Assembly (NCBI GenBank): GCA_021780275.1
Contig: JAJXZC010000818.1
Coordinates: 1 to 7,555, forward strand
Direction: 5' to 3'
Length of the DNA stretch: 7,555 bases
From: Pseudomonadota bacterium
Lineage (GTDB): Bacteria > Pseudomonadota > Alphaproteobacteria > Parvibaculales > Parvibaculaceae
Of the stretch, positions 1 through 6,437 are shown piece by piece (positions within the stretch are counted from its first letter, which is position 1; each line of letters opens with the position of its first letter). Below the pieces are notes generated by a model. It searched no databases, was not told where the DNA came from, and saw nothing but the letters and a program-made list of their open reading frames with translations. The position numbers were made by a program, and so were the translations under genes.

Positions 1-85
1 CCCGTTCTCGCGATCGGGCTGCGTGCCGGTGATGAGCCTCGTTGCATGGACATCATCGCACTTGCGCCTCGGCGGCAGCTTTCCC

Positions 86-286
86 TCATTTTTTCTTATG
101 GTCGGCGGGTGTCCCGACGCTGGTTTCCGGCTGGGTCTGGGATGGCGGATCGCTGGCCGGAAAAGATTCCTCCAGCGCTTCGTTGAGGTCTCTATCCTCA
201 TCTTCGGCTTTGTTAGCCGGGAATTTGCTGTCGGGCGCTTTATGCTGCGGCTTGTTCGTCGGTTGAGAAAGTTTCGAATCTTTCAT
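86..286 (-). CDS. Small disordered protein with FPASDPP motif
   Basis: Encodes 66 residues starting MKDSKLSQPT and ending in three lysines. The start at 286 is chosen because a clean GGAGG lies 7 bases upstream on the - strand; the frame is open further upstream but has no such site there. The protein is rich in Lys, Asp, Glu, Pro and Gln, with no hydrophobic segment, so it is probably cytoplasmic and intrinsically disordered. Its one recognisable element is LNEALEESFPASDPP at about residues 34-48. I recall this motif from many small hypothetical proteins of Rhizobiales and relatives, with no established function. It stands alone: the next gene on the right is divergent and more than 500 bases away. 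No promoter or terminator could be assigned. The gene call is well supported by the RBS and motif, the function is unknown. Confidence 0.8.
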   Translation of the reverse strand: MKDSKLSQPTNKPQHKAPDSKFPANKAEDEDRDLNEALEESFPASDPPSQTQPETSVGTPADHKKK

Positions 287-798
287 CGGAACACCTCCAC
301 GCCCGTTCAATGCTCGGACAGAGCCAAGGTTGCGGGGCCTACATTCGAATATCGTTAGCGCCGCACGTGCCGGATGGCGAGCGTTCAAACCATATAACCC
401 ACTCACGTTTGGTACCGCAGCGATCCTGCAATGGCGGTCCTCTGTCAGAGTGCTCCAGCGCACCGCGCACGCGTGGCGTCGCATGACAACGTCTCATCCA
501 ATGCCCCGCGGTTCATGCGTCACAATAACGAAATGATCTGCTGCGCAGAGTCTTACACCTTGAACACGCCATGTAATTGGCGCGACGATCTTCGATGCTT
601 TTAAATACATTGCTTGATAACGATCTTGGTCGAATGCAAAGCCTTTAGGAAAATTATTGAAAACACCGGGCTCTCGCAGTTGCGAGGCCTTTCATCGCAA
701 ATAACGGCCGCGAGAAAATTGCTGGCGTGCCGCACTTTATCGGAATAGGTTCAGCGCGGCTGTTGAATGTTGATACCTCGATATTTCAGGAGGTGAAC
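287..798. other. Intergenic region between divergent genes
   Basis: About 510 bases between the divergent starts at 286 (-) and 799 (+). The only open frames are short, lack a ribosome binding site and resemble no family I know. The right half (about 540-660) is richer in A/T than the neighbouring genes, as expected for a promoter region. A loose sigma-70-like pair, TTGGCG with TTTAAA 17 bases later, can be read near 590-618, but the match is weak. A bulged hairpin is seen at 669-689 (stem GGC/GCC plus CTCGC/GCGAG, loop AGTT). It lacks a following T run, so it is more likely part of a leader or of no significance than a terminator. Confidence 0.5.
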
Positions 799-1173
799 AT
801 GAAACCCAATGCTTTCGCACTCGCTCTCGCGTTCTGTGCGGCGACGATGCTGATCGCGCCTGACGCGCAAGCTTTCCGCGGCGGAGGTGGCCGTGGATTT
901 CACGGCGGCGGTTTCCATGGCGGCGGTCGTTGGGCTGGCGGCGGTGGCCGCTGGCATGGCGGTGGCGGCCGTTGGGCCGGCGGCGGCCATTGGCATGGCG
1001 GATATTGGCGAGGCGGGCGTTGGTACGGCGGCGGATATGGATGGGGCGCGGCTGCGGTCGGCGCGGCTGCCGGTGCGGCCGCCGTCGGCGCCGCGGCCTA
1101 CGGCTCCTGCTATCGCCAGCAGGCCTTCTGGAACGGCTATCAATATGTCACGCAATGGGTGAGGATTTGCTAA
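799..1173 (+). CDS. Secreted Gly/His/Trp-rich protein with C-terminal Cys pair
   Basis: Encodes 124 residues. The start is fixed by AGGAGG 5 bases or so upstream of ATG 799. Residues 1-25 are a Sec signal peptide with an Ala-rich core and a likely cut after AQA. Residues 26-82 are low complexity, built from GGG blocks separated by FH, RW, WH and HW, giving five His and many Trp/Arg. Residues 83-100 are almost only Ala and Gly (AAAVGAAAGAAAVGAAA) and could be a weakly hydrophobic membrane-associated or glycine-zipper-like stretch. The tail, from YGSCYRQQAFWNGY to WVRIC, has C104 and the terminal C124, which may form a disulfide in the periplasm. Similar Gly/His-rich exported proteins with a C-terminal Cys pair are common in Rhizobiales and functionally uncharacterised. 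Metal binding by the His residues is possible but unproven. It lies 84 bases upstream of the FGE gene on the same strand. Confidence 0.85.
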   Translation: MKPNAFALALAFCAATMLIAPDAQAFRGGGGRGFHGGGFHGGGRWAGGGGRWHGGGGRWAGGGHWHGGYWRGGRWYGGGYGWGAAAVGAAAGAAAVGAAAYGSCYRQQAFWNGYQYVTQWVRIC

Positions 1174-1194
1174 GGCGCCACCAACAGGTGCGCC
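1174..1194 (+). terminator. Weak hairpin after the Gly/His-rich gene
   Basis: Directly after the stop codon, GGCG-C-CACC pairs with GGTG-CGCC across an AACA loop: 8 pairs with one bulged C. There is no clear T run behind it, only a TTTC and a TTTCT further on, so it may attenuate or stabilise the message rather than end it. Read-through into the FGE operon cannot be excluded. Confidence 0.3.
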
Positions 1195-1218
1195 GGCGGA
1201 TCGTTTCGGTTTCTCCAT

Positions 1219-1236
1219 AGCTTCGATTGCGAAGCT
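1219..1236 (+). promoter_or_regulatory. Perfect inverted repeat in front of the FGE gene
   Basis: AGCTTCG and CGAAGCT form a perfect 7-base inverted repeat around the 4-base spacer ATTG, ending 21 bases before the ATG at 1258. It could be an RNA hairpin in the leader, just ahead of the weak GGGGA ribosome binding region, or a site for a dimeric regulator. The lack of a T run argues against a terminator. The role is inference. Confidence 0.35.
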
Positions 1237-1257
1237 GGAACGTGGGGACGATATCCG

Positions 1258-2235
1258 ATGTCCGAGCCAATCGCCGGATGTGACGTGGAAAGCTGCGCCG
1301 CGCCGCCCGGCATGATCTTCATTCCGGGCGGAACGTTTCGCATGGGCTCGGATCGTCATTACCCGGAAGAAGCGCCGGTCCACCGCGTCACTGTCGATGG
1401 ATTTTGGATCGATGCAAAACCCGTCACCAATCGGCAATTTGACGCGTTCGTTCGTGCCACCGGTCACGTCACCTTCGCCGAGATTCCGCCGGATCCCAAG
1501 GATTATCCGGGCGCGCTGCCGCACATGCTCTATGCGGGCTCGCTTGTCTTCACGCCGCCGTCTCACTCCGTCGATCTCCGCCATTGGGGCGAATGGTGGC
1601 GGTTCCTGAAAGCTGCCGACTGGCGTCATCCATATGGGCCGCAAAGCCACATCGATGGTCTCGACGATCATCCTGTCGTTCATGTCGCGCATAGTGACGC
1701 GCTCGCTTATGCCAAATGGGCGGCCAAGGACCTGCCGACGGAAGCGGAGTGGGAATTCGCGGCGCGCGGCGGGCTCGATGGCGCCGAATATGCCTGGGGC
1801 GACGAATTCAACCCCAGCGGAAAATTCATGGCCAACACTTGGTACGGGGAATTTCCGCGCGAGAACCTCAAGCTCGATGGCTACGAACGCACGTCCCCGG
1901 CTGGAGCCTTTCCGCCCAACGGCTATGGCCTCTACGATATGATCGGCAATGTCTGGGAATGGACCGATGATTGGTTCTCCCAGAAACATCGGCCGGATGC
2001 GCAGAAGGCCTGTTGCATTCCGCAAAATCCCCGCGGCGCACGCTTGGAAGACAGTTTCGATCCGAGCCAGCCGGAGATCAAAATCCCGCGCAAGGTGATC
2101 AAGGGCGGCTCTCACCTTTGCGCGCCGAACTATTGCCGTCGCTATCGGCCGGCGGCCCGCCACGCGGAGCCCGTCGATACATCGACGAGCCATCTCGGGT
2201 TCCGGTGCGTTGTGCGAAGGGGAGCTGAATCATGA
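1258..2235 (+). CDS. Formylglycine-generating enzyme (SUMF1/FGE family)
   Basis: Encodes 325 residues, the usual size for a bacterial FGE. FGEs oxidise the active-site cysteine of type I sulfatases to C-alpha-formylglycine, using O2 and copper. Family landmarks in order: PGGTFRMGSD (23-32), the substrate-fold segment around HPVVHVAHSDALAYAKWA (138-155), LPTEAEWEFAARGG (159-172), GYGLYDMIGNVWEW (222-235), CCIPQNPRG (252-260), GGSHLCAPNYCRRYRP (283-298) and the closing HLGFRCVVR. C288 and C293 in the C-x4-C element match the two catalytic cysteines of true FGEs, so this should be an active enzyme rather than one of the Cys-less SUMF1-fold relatives. There is no signal peptide, so it acts in the cytoplasm. 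The ribosome binding site is weak (GGGGA about 10 bases upstream). The stop overlaps the sulfatase start as ATGA, implying translational coupling with its substrate. Confidence 0.95.
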   Translation: MSEPIAGCDVESCAAPPGMIFIPGGTFRMGSDRHYPEEAPVHRVTVDGFWIDAKPVTNRQFDAFVRATGHVTFAEIPPDPKDYPGALPHMLYAGSLVFTPPSHSVDLRHWGEWWRFLKAADWRHPYGPQSHIDGLDDHPVVHVAHSDALAYAKWAAKDLPTEAEWEFAARGGLDGAEYAWGDEFNPSGKFMANTWYGEFPRENLKLDGYERTSPAGAFPPNGYGLYDMIGNVWEWTDDWFSQKHRPDAQKACCIPQNPRGARLEDSFDPSQPEIKIPRKVIKGGSHLCAPNYCRRYRPAARHAEPVDTSTSHLGFRCVVRRGAES

Positions 2236-3986
2236 GTTCCAGCGAGGAGAAATCGGGTCGCGCCAGAAAGCAGCACGAAGGGCCAAGCCGCCGCAGCCTC
2301 TTGATGTCGGGAACGGCGCTCGCCGCGGCCACGGCGATGGGGCCGGGCACGACCGTCGCGCAGGCCCAGCAACAGACGGCGCCGTCACCGAGCGGCAAAC
2401 AACCGAACATTCTCGTCATCATGGGCGACGACGTCGGCTGGTTCAACATCGGCGCCTATCATCAGGGCATCATGTCAGGAAAGACGCCGAATCTCGACAA
2501 GCTTGCCGCCGATGGCATGCGGTTCACGGATTATTACGCCGAAGCGAGTTGCACGGCGGGCCGCGCGAATTTTATCACCGGCCAGATTCCATTGCGGACA
2601 GGTATGACGACGGTCGGGCAGGCGGGCGCCGATATCGGCTTGCCGGACCAATCCGTCACCATCGCGACGGTTCTCAAATCCATGGGTTACGCGACCGGGC
2701 AGTTCGGCAAGAACCACCTGGGCGACAAGAACAAATATCTGCCGACGCTGCATGGCTTCGACGAGTTCTTCGGCTATTTGTATCATCTCGACGCGATGTC
2801 CGACCCTTATTGGTTCGACTATCCGCAGGATTGGATCGACAAATATGGGCCACGCAATCTGGTCCATTGCTTCGCCACGGACACAGATGACCCGACGGAC
2901 ATGCCGCGCTGGGGCAAAGTCGGGAAACAGCGAATTACGGACGAAGGCCCGCTGGCGCCTTTCCCCCAGATGGGCGGTGACCGGCAATATTGGCAAAAGG
3001 GCCGCCCGGCCAAATACGATATGGAGACTTTCGACCAAGTGCTCGTCGAGCACGCGAACGGGTTCATGGACAAGGCGAAACAAGACGGCAAACCGTTTTT
3101 CATTTGGCACAATACGACACGCATGCATGTCTTTACCTATTTGCCTGAAAAATATCAGGCGATGATGAACTACCAGAGCAATTACAATGTCTATGAAGCC
3201 GGCATGGCACAGATGGACGATTGCATCGGCGCCTTGCTGAAGCATCTCGAGGAGATCGGCGAAGCCGACAATACGATCGTGATCTTCACCACCGATAACG
3301 GCGCCGAAGTTTTCACGTGGCCCGACGGCGGCATGACGCCCTTCCGCGCAACGAAGGGAACGGTGTTCGAAGGCGGTTTCCGGGTCCCGGCGATCATCCG
3401 TTGGCCGGGAAAGGTCAAGCCCGGCTCGGTCGAGAACGGTATTTTCTCGGGCCTCGATTGGTTGCCGACGCTCGCCGCCGCGGCCGGCAATCCGAACATC
3501 ACGGAGCAGCTTTTGAGCGGGGTGAAACTTGGTGAGCGCACCTACAAAAACCATTTGGACGGGTACAACCAACTGGACCTGTTGACCGGAAACGGAGCCT
3601 CGGCGCGGCACGAGATCTTCTACTTCGGCGAGGCGCAACTCGGCGCGATCCGGATCGACGACTTTAAATTCCAATTCATTCAGCAGCCCTACGGCTGGCC
3701 CGGCGAGAAGGTCACGACGGATATGCCGACGATCGTCAACCTCCGCCAGGATCCGTTCGAGCGGACGCCTTCAGTTCGCGGCGAATCGCTTAATGATGCG
3801 GGCGGAGGCTATGTCAACGACTTCCTGGCCCGCGAATTCTGGCGCTTCGTGGAGGTTCAGCAGAAGGTCGCGGCCTTGGCGCAGACGGCGATCGAATATC
3901 CGCCGATGCAAGCTCCTGCGTCCTTCAATCTTCAGGCGGTCAAGGCAAAGATCGAGGCCGTGATCAAGAGTCGCGAAGGACAATGA
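2232..3986 (+). CDS. Tat-exported type I (formylglycine) arylsulfatase
   Basis: Encodes 584 residues of the alkaline-phosphatase-superfamily sulfatases, which hydrolyse sulfate esters and release sulfate. The N terminus has SRRSLLMSG (19-27) and an Ala-rich stretch to AQA at about 45, which fits a twin-arginine signal for export of a folded protein. The active site is complete by comparison with Pseudomonas AtsA: calcium ligands D66/D67 in MGDDVGW, C107 and R111 in SCTAGR, K160 and H162 in GKNHLG, H299 in RMHV, D355/N356 in TTDNGAE and K375 in RATKG. The position after C107-T is Ala, not the classical Pro. I know CTAGR sulfatases as a large natural group, so activity is still expected. GGAG precedes the start, which overlaps the FGE stop by 4 bases; that FGE is the obvious activator. 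The substrate cannot be read from sequence. The stop overlaps the next start. Confidence 0.95.
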   Translation: MSSSEEKSGRARKQHEGPSRRSLLMSGTALAAATAMGPGTTVAQAQQQTAPSPSGKQPNILVIMGDDVGWFNIGAYHQGIMSGKTPNLDKLAADGMRFTDYYAEASCTAGRANFITGQIPLRTGMTTVGQAGADIGLPDQSVTIATVLKSMGYATGQFGKNHLGDKNKYLPTLHGFDEFFGYLYHLDAMSDPYWFDYPQDWIDKYGPRNLVHCFATDTDDPTDMPRWGKVGKQRITDEGPLAPFPQMGGDRQYWQKGRPAKYDMETFDQVLVEHANGFMDKAKQDGKPFFIWHNTTRMHVFTYLPEKYQAMMNYQSNYNVYEAGMAQMDDCIGALLKHLEEIGEADNTIVIFTTDNGAEVFTWPDGGMTPFRATKGTVFEGGFRVPAIIRWPGKVKPGSVENGIFSGLDWLPTLAAAAGNPNITEQLLSGVKLGERTYKNHLDGYNQLDLLTGNGASARHEIFYFGEAQLGAIRIDDFKFQFIQQPYGWPGEKVTTDMPTIVNLRQDPFERTPSVRGESLNDAGGGYVNDFLAREFWRFVEVQQKVAALAQTAIEYPPMQAPASFNLQAVKAKIEAVIKSREGQ

Positions 3987-4291
3987 GGCTCGCTCGTCCG
4001 CTGGCGCGCGACCGAAGACGGGAACAAACCGTGGCGCCGAGATTAGGAACCTATGCGCTCGTGATCGCTCTCTTCCTCGGCGCTGCAAGCGGCCGGGCGC
4101 TCGCCGCGTCGCGCTTTGTCTGTAAGGATGCAGGCCCCTGCTTCTGTCTGTCTTCGACGATGCAATATTTTTCGCAGTCGAATGGCCCGTTGACCATCAC
4201 CTGCATCAACAGCCGCACCTATAGCCGCACGTATTATGACTCGGTCAGCCAAGCGGAATGGCGGGCGGCGCGGGCAGCCGGTCCGCCTTAA
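3983..4291 (+). CDS. Small secreted Cys-rich protein, third gene of sulfatase operon
   Basis: Encodes 102 residues from ATG 3983, which overlaps the sulfatase stop as ATGA, the same junction as between FGE and sulfatase. The AAGGA before it is very close (2 bases). A GTG at 4031 with GGGA 7 bases upstream is a real alternative and would give a compact 25-residue signal peptide, so the start is uncertain. Either way, a hydrophobic stretch (TYALVIALFLGAASG) ends at RALA|AS, predicting Sec export. The mature part is about 60 residues with four cysteines (C47, C53, C55, C74 in the long form), arranged VCKDAGPCFC and later TITC, which could make two disulfides. I recognise no family. The operon position suggests a role linked to the exported sulfatase, such as a partner or chaperone, but nothing in its sequence proves this. 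Confidence 0.7.
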   Translation: MRLARPLARDRRREQTVAPRLGTYALVIALFLGAASGRALAASRFVCKDAGPCFCLSSTMQYFSQSNGPLTITCINSRTYSRTYYDSVSQAEWRAARAAGPP

Positions 4292-4372
4292 GCTTTCACT
4301 TTTCGCGGCTTGCCAGCGCCGAAGTTCCGTGGAATCTTTCCTGTGCAAAGAATTTCCATGGGAGGAAATCTA

Positions 4373-4600
4373 ATGAAAAAACTGATCTTGGCGCTCGTCT
4401 TTACCACCGCGGTTGCGGCTCCGGCGCTCGCCGATGACACTTATAGCCTCGTGAAGGATACGGTCGGCAATTGTTCGGCGGCCGTTACGTCGACGGAATA
4501 TCCGGGAATGACCATCGTCGGCGATAAAACCTACTCGTCGCTGCAAGATGCTAATAAAGCCCTTGACGATGTGAAGGACTGCGCCGGCTTGGTTCGCTAA
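4373..4600 (+). CDS. Small secreted two-Cys protein (alphaproteobacterial type)
   Basis: Encodes 75 residues. The start at 4373 is supported by GGAGG 7 bases upstream and an immediate signal peptide: MKKLILALVF, then an Ala-rich core and a cut after ALA at residue 20. The mature protein has about 55 residues with C34 and C70. Its pattern, TYSLVKDTVGNC, then MTIVGDKTYSSLQDANKAL, then VKDC, matches a type I know from many Rhizobiales short exported proteins (Y-x-V-x-D near an N-terminal Cys, VG-x-x-x-Y in the middle, Cys near the end). No function is established. The two Cys probably form one disulfide. It lies 81 bases after the Cys-rich gene and 13 bases before a strong terminator, so it is either the last gene of the sulfatase operon or has its own promoter in that gap. 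Confidence 0.85.
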   Translation: MKKLILALVFTTAVAAPALADDTYSLVKDTVGNCSAAVTSTEYPGMTIVGDKTYSSLQDANKALDDVKDCAGLVR

Positions 4601-4613
4601 GAAGGTGGTCTGT

Positions 4614-4647
4614 CGCGCCAGCCTCGCCTGAGGCTGGCGCGTTTTTT
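4614..4647 (+). terminator. Strong Rho-independent terminator
   Basis: A perfect 12-base stem, CGCGCCAGCCTC with GAGGCTGGCGCG, closes a 4-base GCCT loop and is followed at once by six T. It sits 13 bases after the stop of the two-Cys protein gene and marks the end of the sulfatase operon. Confidence 0.93.
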
Positions 4648-4859
4648 GGAAGGTTCTGTCGCGGTTCCTGCGTCCCCTCTCGGTTGAGCGCGCCTGCTCC
4701 TGAGGGCTGGTATTTTTATTGTTCGGACCGCCCGGACCGCGATGCCGCGCGGAGGCGCCCGCGATCCCGCGATCAAATCAGCCGGGCCGCTGCGCCAGCC
4801 AAGAATTTGACGCTTTTCGGGGTCAGCTTGCGGCCAAGCTTATTGCGCATGGGGCCAAT

Positions 4860-5072
4860 ATGAACAGATTCAAGGTGAAATTGTTCAGCAGCGGTCTTTG
4901 GAAGAAGCAGGACTACGTCAGCGTGGAAGCGCCAGATCCAAAGACGGCAGCGGAATTTTTGAGCGGATTGAAGCTCATCGACAAGGGGCCGCCGGGCCGC
5001 TTGGTTGCGCTTGTCAGGCCGGATTTCGTCCTCTCGGGGGCCTCGGCGATGGCGTTTTACGCAGCCGCTTAA
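4860..5072 (+). CDS. Hypothetical 70-residue protein
   Basis: Encodes MNRFKVKLFSSGLWKKQDYV and 50 more residues. The frame is open upstream to an ATG at 4719, but the residues before 4860 are Pro/Arg-rich and look like translated non-coding GC-rich sequence, so the inner ATG is preferred. Its ribosome binding site is only a weak GGGG. The sequence alternates polar and hydrophobic residues (FKVKLF, YVSVEA, RLVALVRPDF) with one helix-like part (PKTAAEFLSGLKLID), suggesting a small soluble alpha/beta fold. There is no signal peptide and no cysteine. I do not recognise the family. It is isolated: a strong terminator lies 213 bases upstream and the next gene starts 340 bases downstream. Confidence 0.6.
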   Translation: MNRFKVKLFSSGLWKKQDYVSVEAPDPKTAAEFLSGLKLIDKGPPGRLVALVRPDFVLSGASAMAFYAAA

Positions 5073-5411
5073 GTAGGCCGCTTCACTCTGCCTCCGGCAC
5101 TGTCGGAGCATCATCGCGGACGCCGCTCCGAATTGATCCGCCGATCGCCGCTCGCGCCAAGTTCGATCCGCCGCGGAACGCAATTGGTTGGCTTCGATCT
5201 CGGTTGACCTGCGTTCAATGTCGAACTGCCGCGATAGGGCCAGCCTCGCTGGGTGATACGGCAGTAATCCAACGCCTCGGCTCAGTTACGATCAACGTGC
5301 AAAGCACGGTCAGCGGTTGACGACGGCGCCTGCGCTCCCAGATGTTCGCCAGGGTTGGCTGGCCTTCGCCGTCGAAGCATGATCGATCGCAGCCGGAGGG
5401 GAGATGATTGC
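5073..5411. other. Intergenic region without a supported gene
   Basis: This stretch of about 340 bases holds only open frames that lack start signals and family resemblance. Two small hairpins are visible: CTCCG/CGGAG at 5092-5108, which has no T run, and CGTGC-AAA-GCACG near 5296-5308. The right end carries the ribosome binding site of the next gene (GGAGGGGAG at about 5395-5403). I see no clear promoter. Confidence 0.45.
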
Positions 5412-5888
5412 ATGTCGAAAGTCAGCACATGTCTCTGGTTCAATAACGATGCCGAGGAAGCCGTAGCCTTCTACATTTCACTGCTGCCCAATTCCCGCAT
5501 CGATCACATCCTGCACGCACCGGGTCCTTGGCCGGGAGGGAAGGCCGGCGAAATCATTCTGATAAAATTCGTCCTCAACGGGCAAAACTACCAAGCCCTC
5601 AACGGTGGAACGGCCGCAGATTATGGCACGGCGGCGTCGATTGCCGTGGAATGCGCCGATCAGGCAGAGATTGACCGGCTTTGGGCGGCCTTGAGCATGA
5701 ACGGCGGTGCGGGAATCGCCTGCGGCTGGCTTCGCGACCGCTGGGGCGTGCCGTGGCAGATCGTGCCCGAGGTTCTCCCGCGCCTCCTCGCCGATCCCGA
5801 CCCGGCTGTATCGAGCAGGGCCTTCACTGCGATGCAGAGCATGATCAAGCTTGACGCTGCCGCCCTGCAAAACGCGGCTTTAGGGTGA
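5412..5888 (+). CDS. PhnB-like VOC-fold protein (3-dmu-9_3-mt type)
   Basis: Encodes 158 residues, typical for this family of the glyoxalase/bleomycin-resistance (VOC) superfamily, often annotated PhnB-like or 3-demethylubiquinone-9 3-methyltransferase-like. The second name rests on old annotation and should not be read as an activity. Landmarks: VSTCLWFNNDAEEAVAFYIS (4-23), the glycine-rich loop PGPWPGGKAGE with the following strand IILIKFVLNGQNYQALNGG (about 37-66), VECADQAEIDRLWAALS (79-95), CGWLRDRWGVPWQIVPE (104-120) and a C-terminal helix. The start is set by GGAGGGGAG 8 bases upstream of ATG 5412; the open frame before it lacks such a site. It is soluble with no signal peptide and is probably a dimer. 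Neighbours give no clue to a substrate, and nearby genes look independently transcribed. Confidence 0.9.
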   Translation: MSKVSTCLWFNNDAEEAVAFYISLLPNSRIDHILHAPGPWPGGKAGEIILIKFVLNGQNYQALNGGTAADYGTAASIAVECADQAEIDRLWAALSMNGGAGIACGWLRDRWGVPWQIVPEVLPRLLADPDPAVSSRAFTAMQSMIKLDAAALQNAALG

Positions 5889-6116
5889 GCCGACGCGAGG
5901 ACCAGAGTCGATCGAGGGCTTTTAAGCTCAACGGGATCGGCGCGTCTCGTTTTTGCCCGGCGCGCGCCAAAGAAATAACCGGCAACGTCGCATTTGGATA
6001 ATGCTCAAGGCGCGAACGAAACGTCGTCGGCGCGCTTGCAATAACTTTCGTGAAAGATGCAACAAGCCGGCGTGGCTCGCATTCCGTTCGATCCCTGCAT
6101 TCGAAAGGAAGCGACC

Positions 6117-6431
6117 ATGCAAAACACCTTGAAGAAAGCGATCATCGCAGGCGCGACGGCGCTCATCATCGTTGGCGGCGCCGCAACGGTGCCGGGGGCG
6201 GCATTCGCCGTTGGCAAAGGCACGAGCACGTTTGGCGATGGCTTTTATGGCAGTGGCTACGGCTGGAGCGGCTATGCGCAGGACGGCTATGCGCAGGACG
6301 GCTATGCGGAGGTCGGCAGTTACGGCGCGTGTGGCCCCTACGGTTATGGCTATGGCGAAGGCTATCGCGATGGCTACGCGCCGGGAAACTGGGACGGCTG
6401 CGGCGAAGCGCCGTACGGATATTACAGATGA
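6117..6431 (+). CDS. Secreted Gly/Tyr-rich repeat protein
   Basis: Encodes 104 residues. The start at 6117 has AAGGAAG about 6 bases upstream and leads straight into a signal peptide; an earlier in-frame ATG at 6057 has no good site. Residues 1-31 have a basic N terminus (MQNTLKKA), a hydrophobic core rich in Ala, Ile and Val, and a likely cut after AFA. The mature 73 residues are low complexity, dominated by Gly and Tyr (YGSGYGWSGY, YGYGYGEGYRDGY), with three copies of a GYAQD-like pentapeptide and two cysteines in ACGP and DGCGE. The function is unknown. It resembles in style, not in sequence, the Gly/His-rich exported protein at 799-1173; such proteins are usually linked to the cell envelope. 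It ends just before a hairpin shared with a convergent gene. Confidence 0.82.
   Translation: MQNTLKKAIIAGATALIIVGGAATVPGAAFAVGKGTSTFGDGFYGSGYGWSGYAQDGYAQDGYAEVGSYGACGPYGYGYGEGYRDGYAPGNWDGCGEAPYGYYR
6270..6314 (+). repeat. Three tandem 15-base repeats inside the Gly/Tyr-rich gene
   Basis: GGCTATGCGCAGGAC occurs twice in a row, followed by a third copy changed at two bases (GGCTATGCGGAGGTC). Each unit keeps the frame and adds five residues: GYAQD, GYAQD, GYAEV. Identity of the first two copies suggests recent duplication and possible length variation between strains. Confidence 0.9.
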
Positions 6432-6437
6432 GGCCAC

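Noticed and set aside
1..85. Possible edge of a neighbouring gene at the left end
   Set aside because: Frames are open on both strands but the stretch is too short and none has a recognisable motif or a convincing start, so no gene is called.
751..2193. A 480-codon open frame on the - strand opposite the Gly/His-rich and FGE genes
   Set aside because: The + strand here has clear FGE family motifs and a good signal-peptide gene. The - frame is Arg/Ala/Pro-rich, crosses two genes and matches nothing; long antisense frames are common in high-GC DNA.
1258..2235. The Cys pair CC at residues 252-253 and the N-terminal C8/C13 of the FGE as an unusual extra redox site
   Set aside because: The CCIPxNPRG element is, as I recall, ordinary in this family, and the N-terminal pair lies outside the conserved fold with nothing to support a role.
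2475..3674. A 399-codon open frame on the - strand inside the sulfatase gene
   Set aside because: It lies wholly within the sulfatase, whose catalytic residues are all present in the + frame, and it has no recognisable domain.
4898..5320. A 140-codon + frame overlapping the 70-residue gene
   Set aside because: It has no ribosome binding site, a GC-driven composition and no family resemblance; its end runs through the intergenic region.
5959..5968. GGCGCGCGCC palindrome between the PhnB-like and Gly/Tyr-rich genes
   Set aside because: A 10-base GC-only palindrome is expected by chance in DNA of this composition and nothing else marks it as a site.
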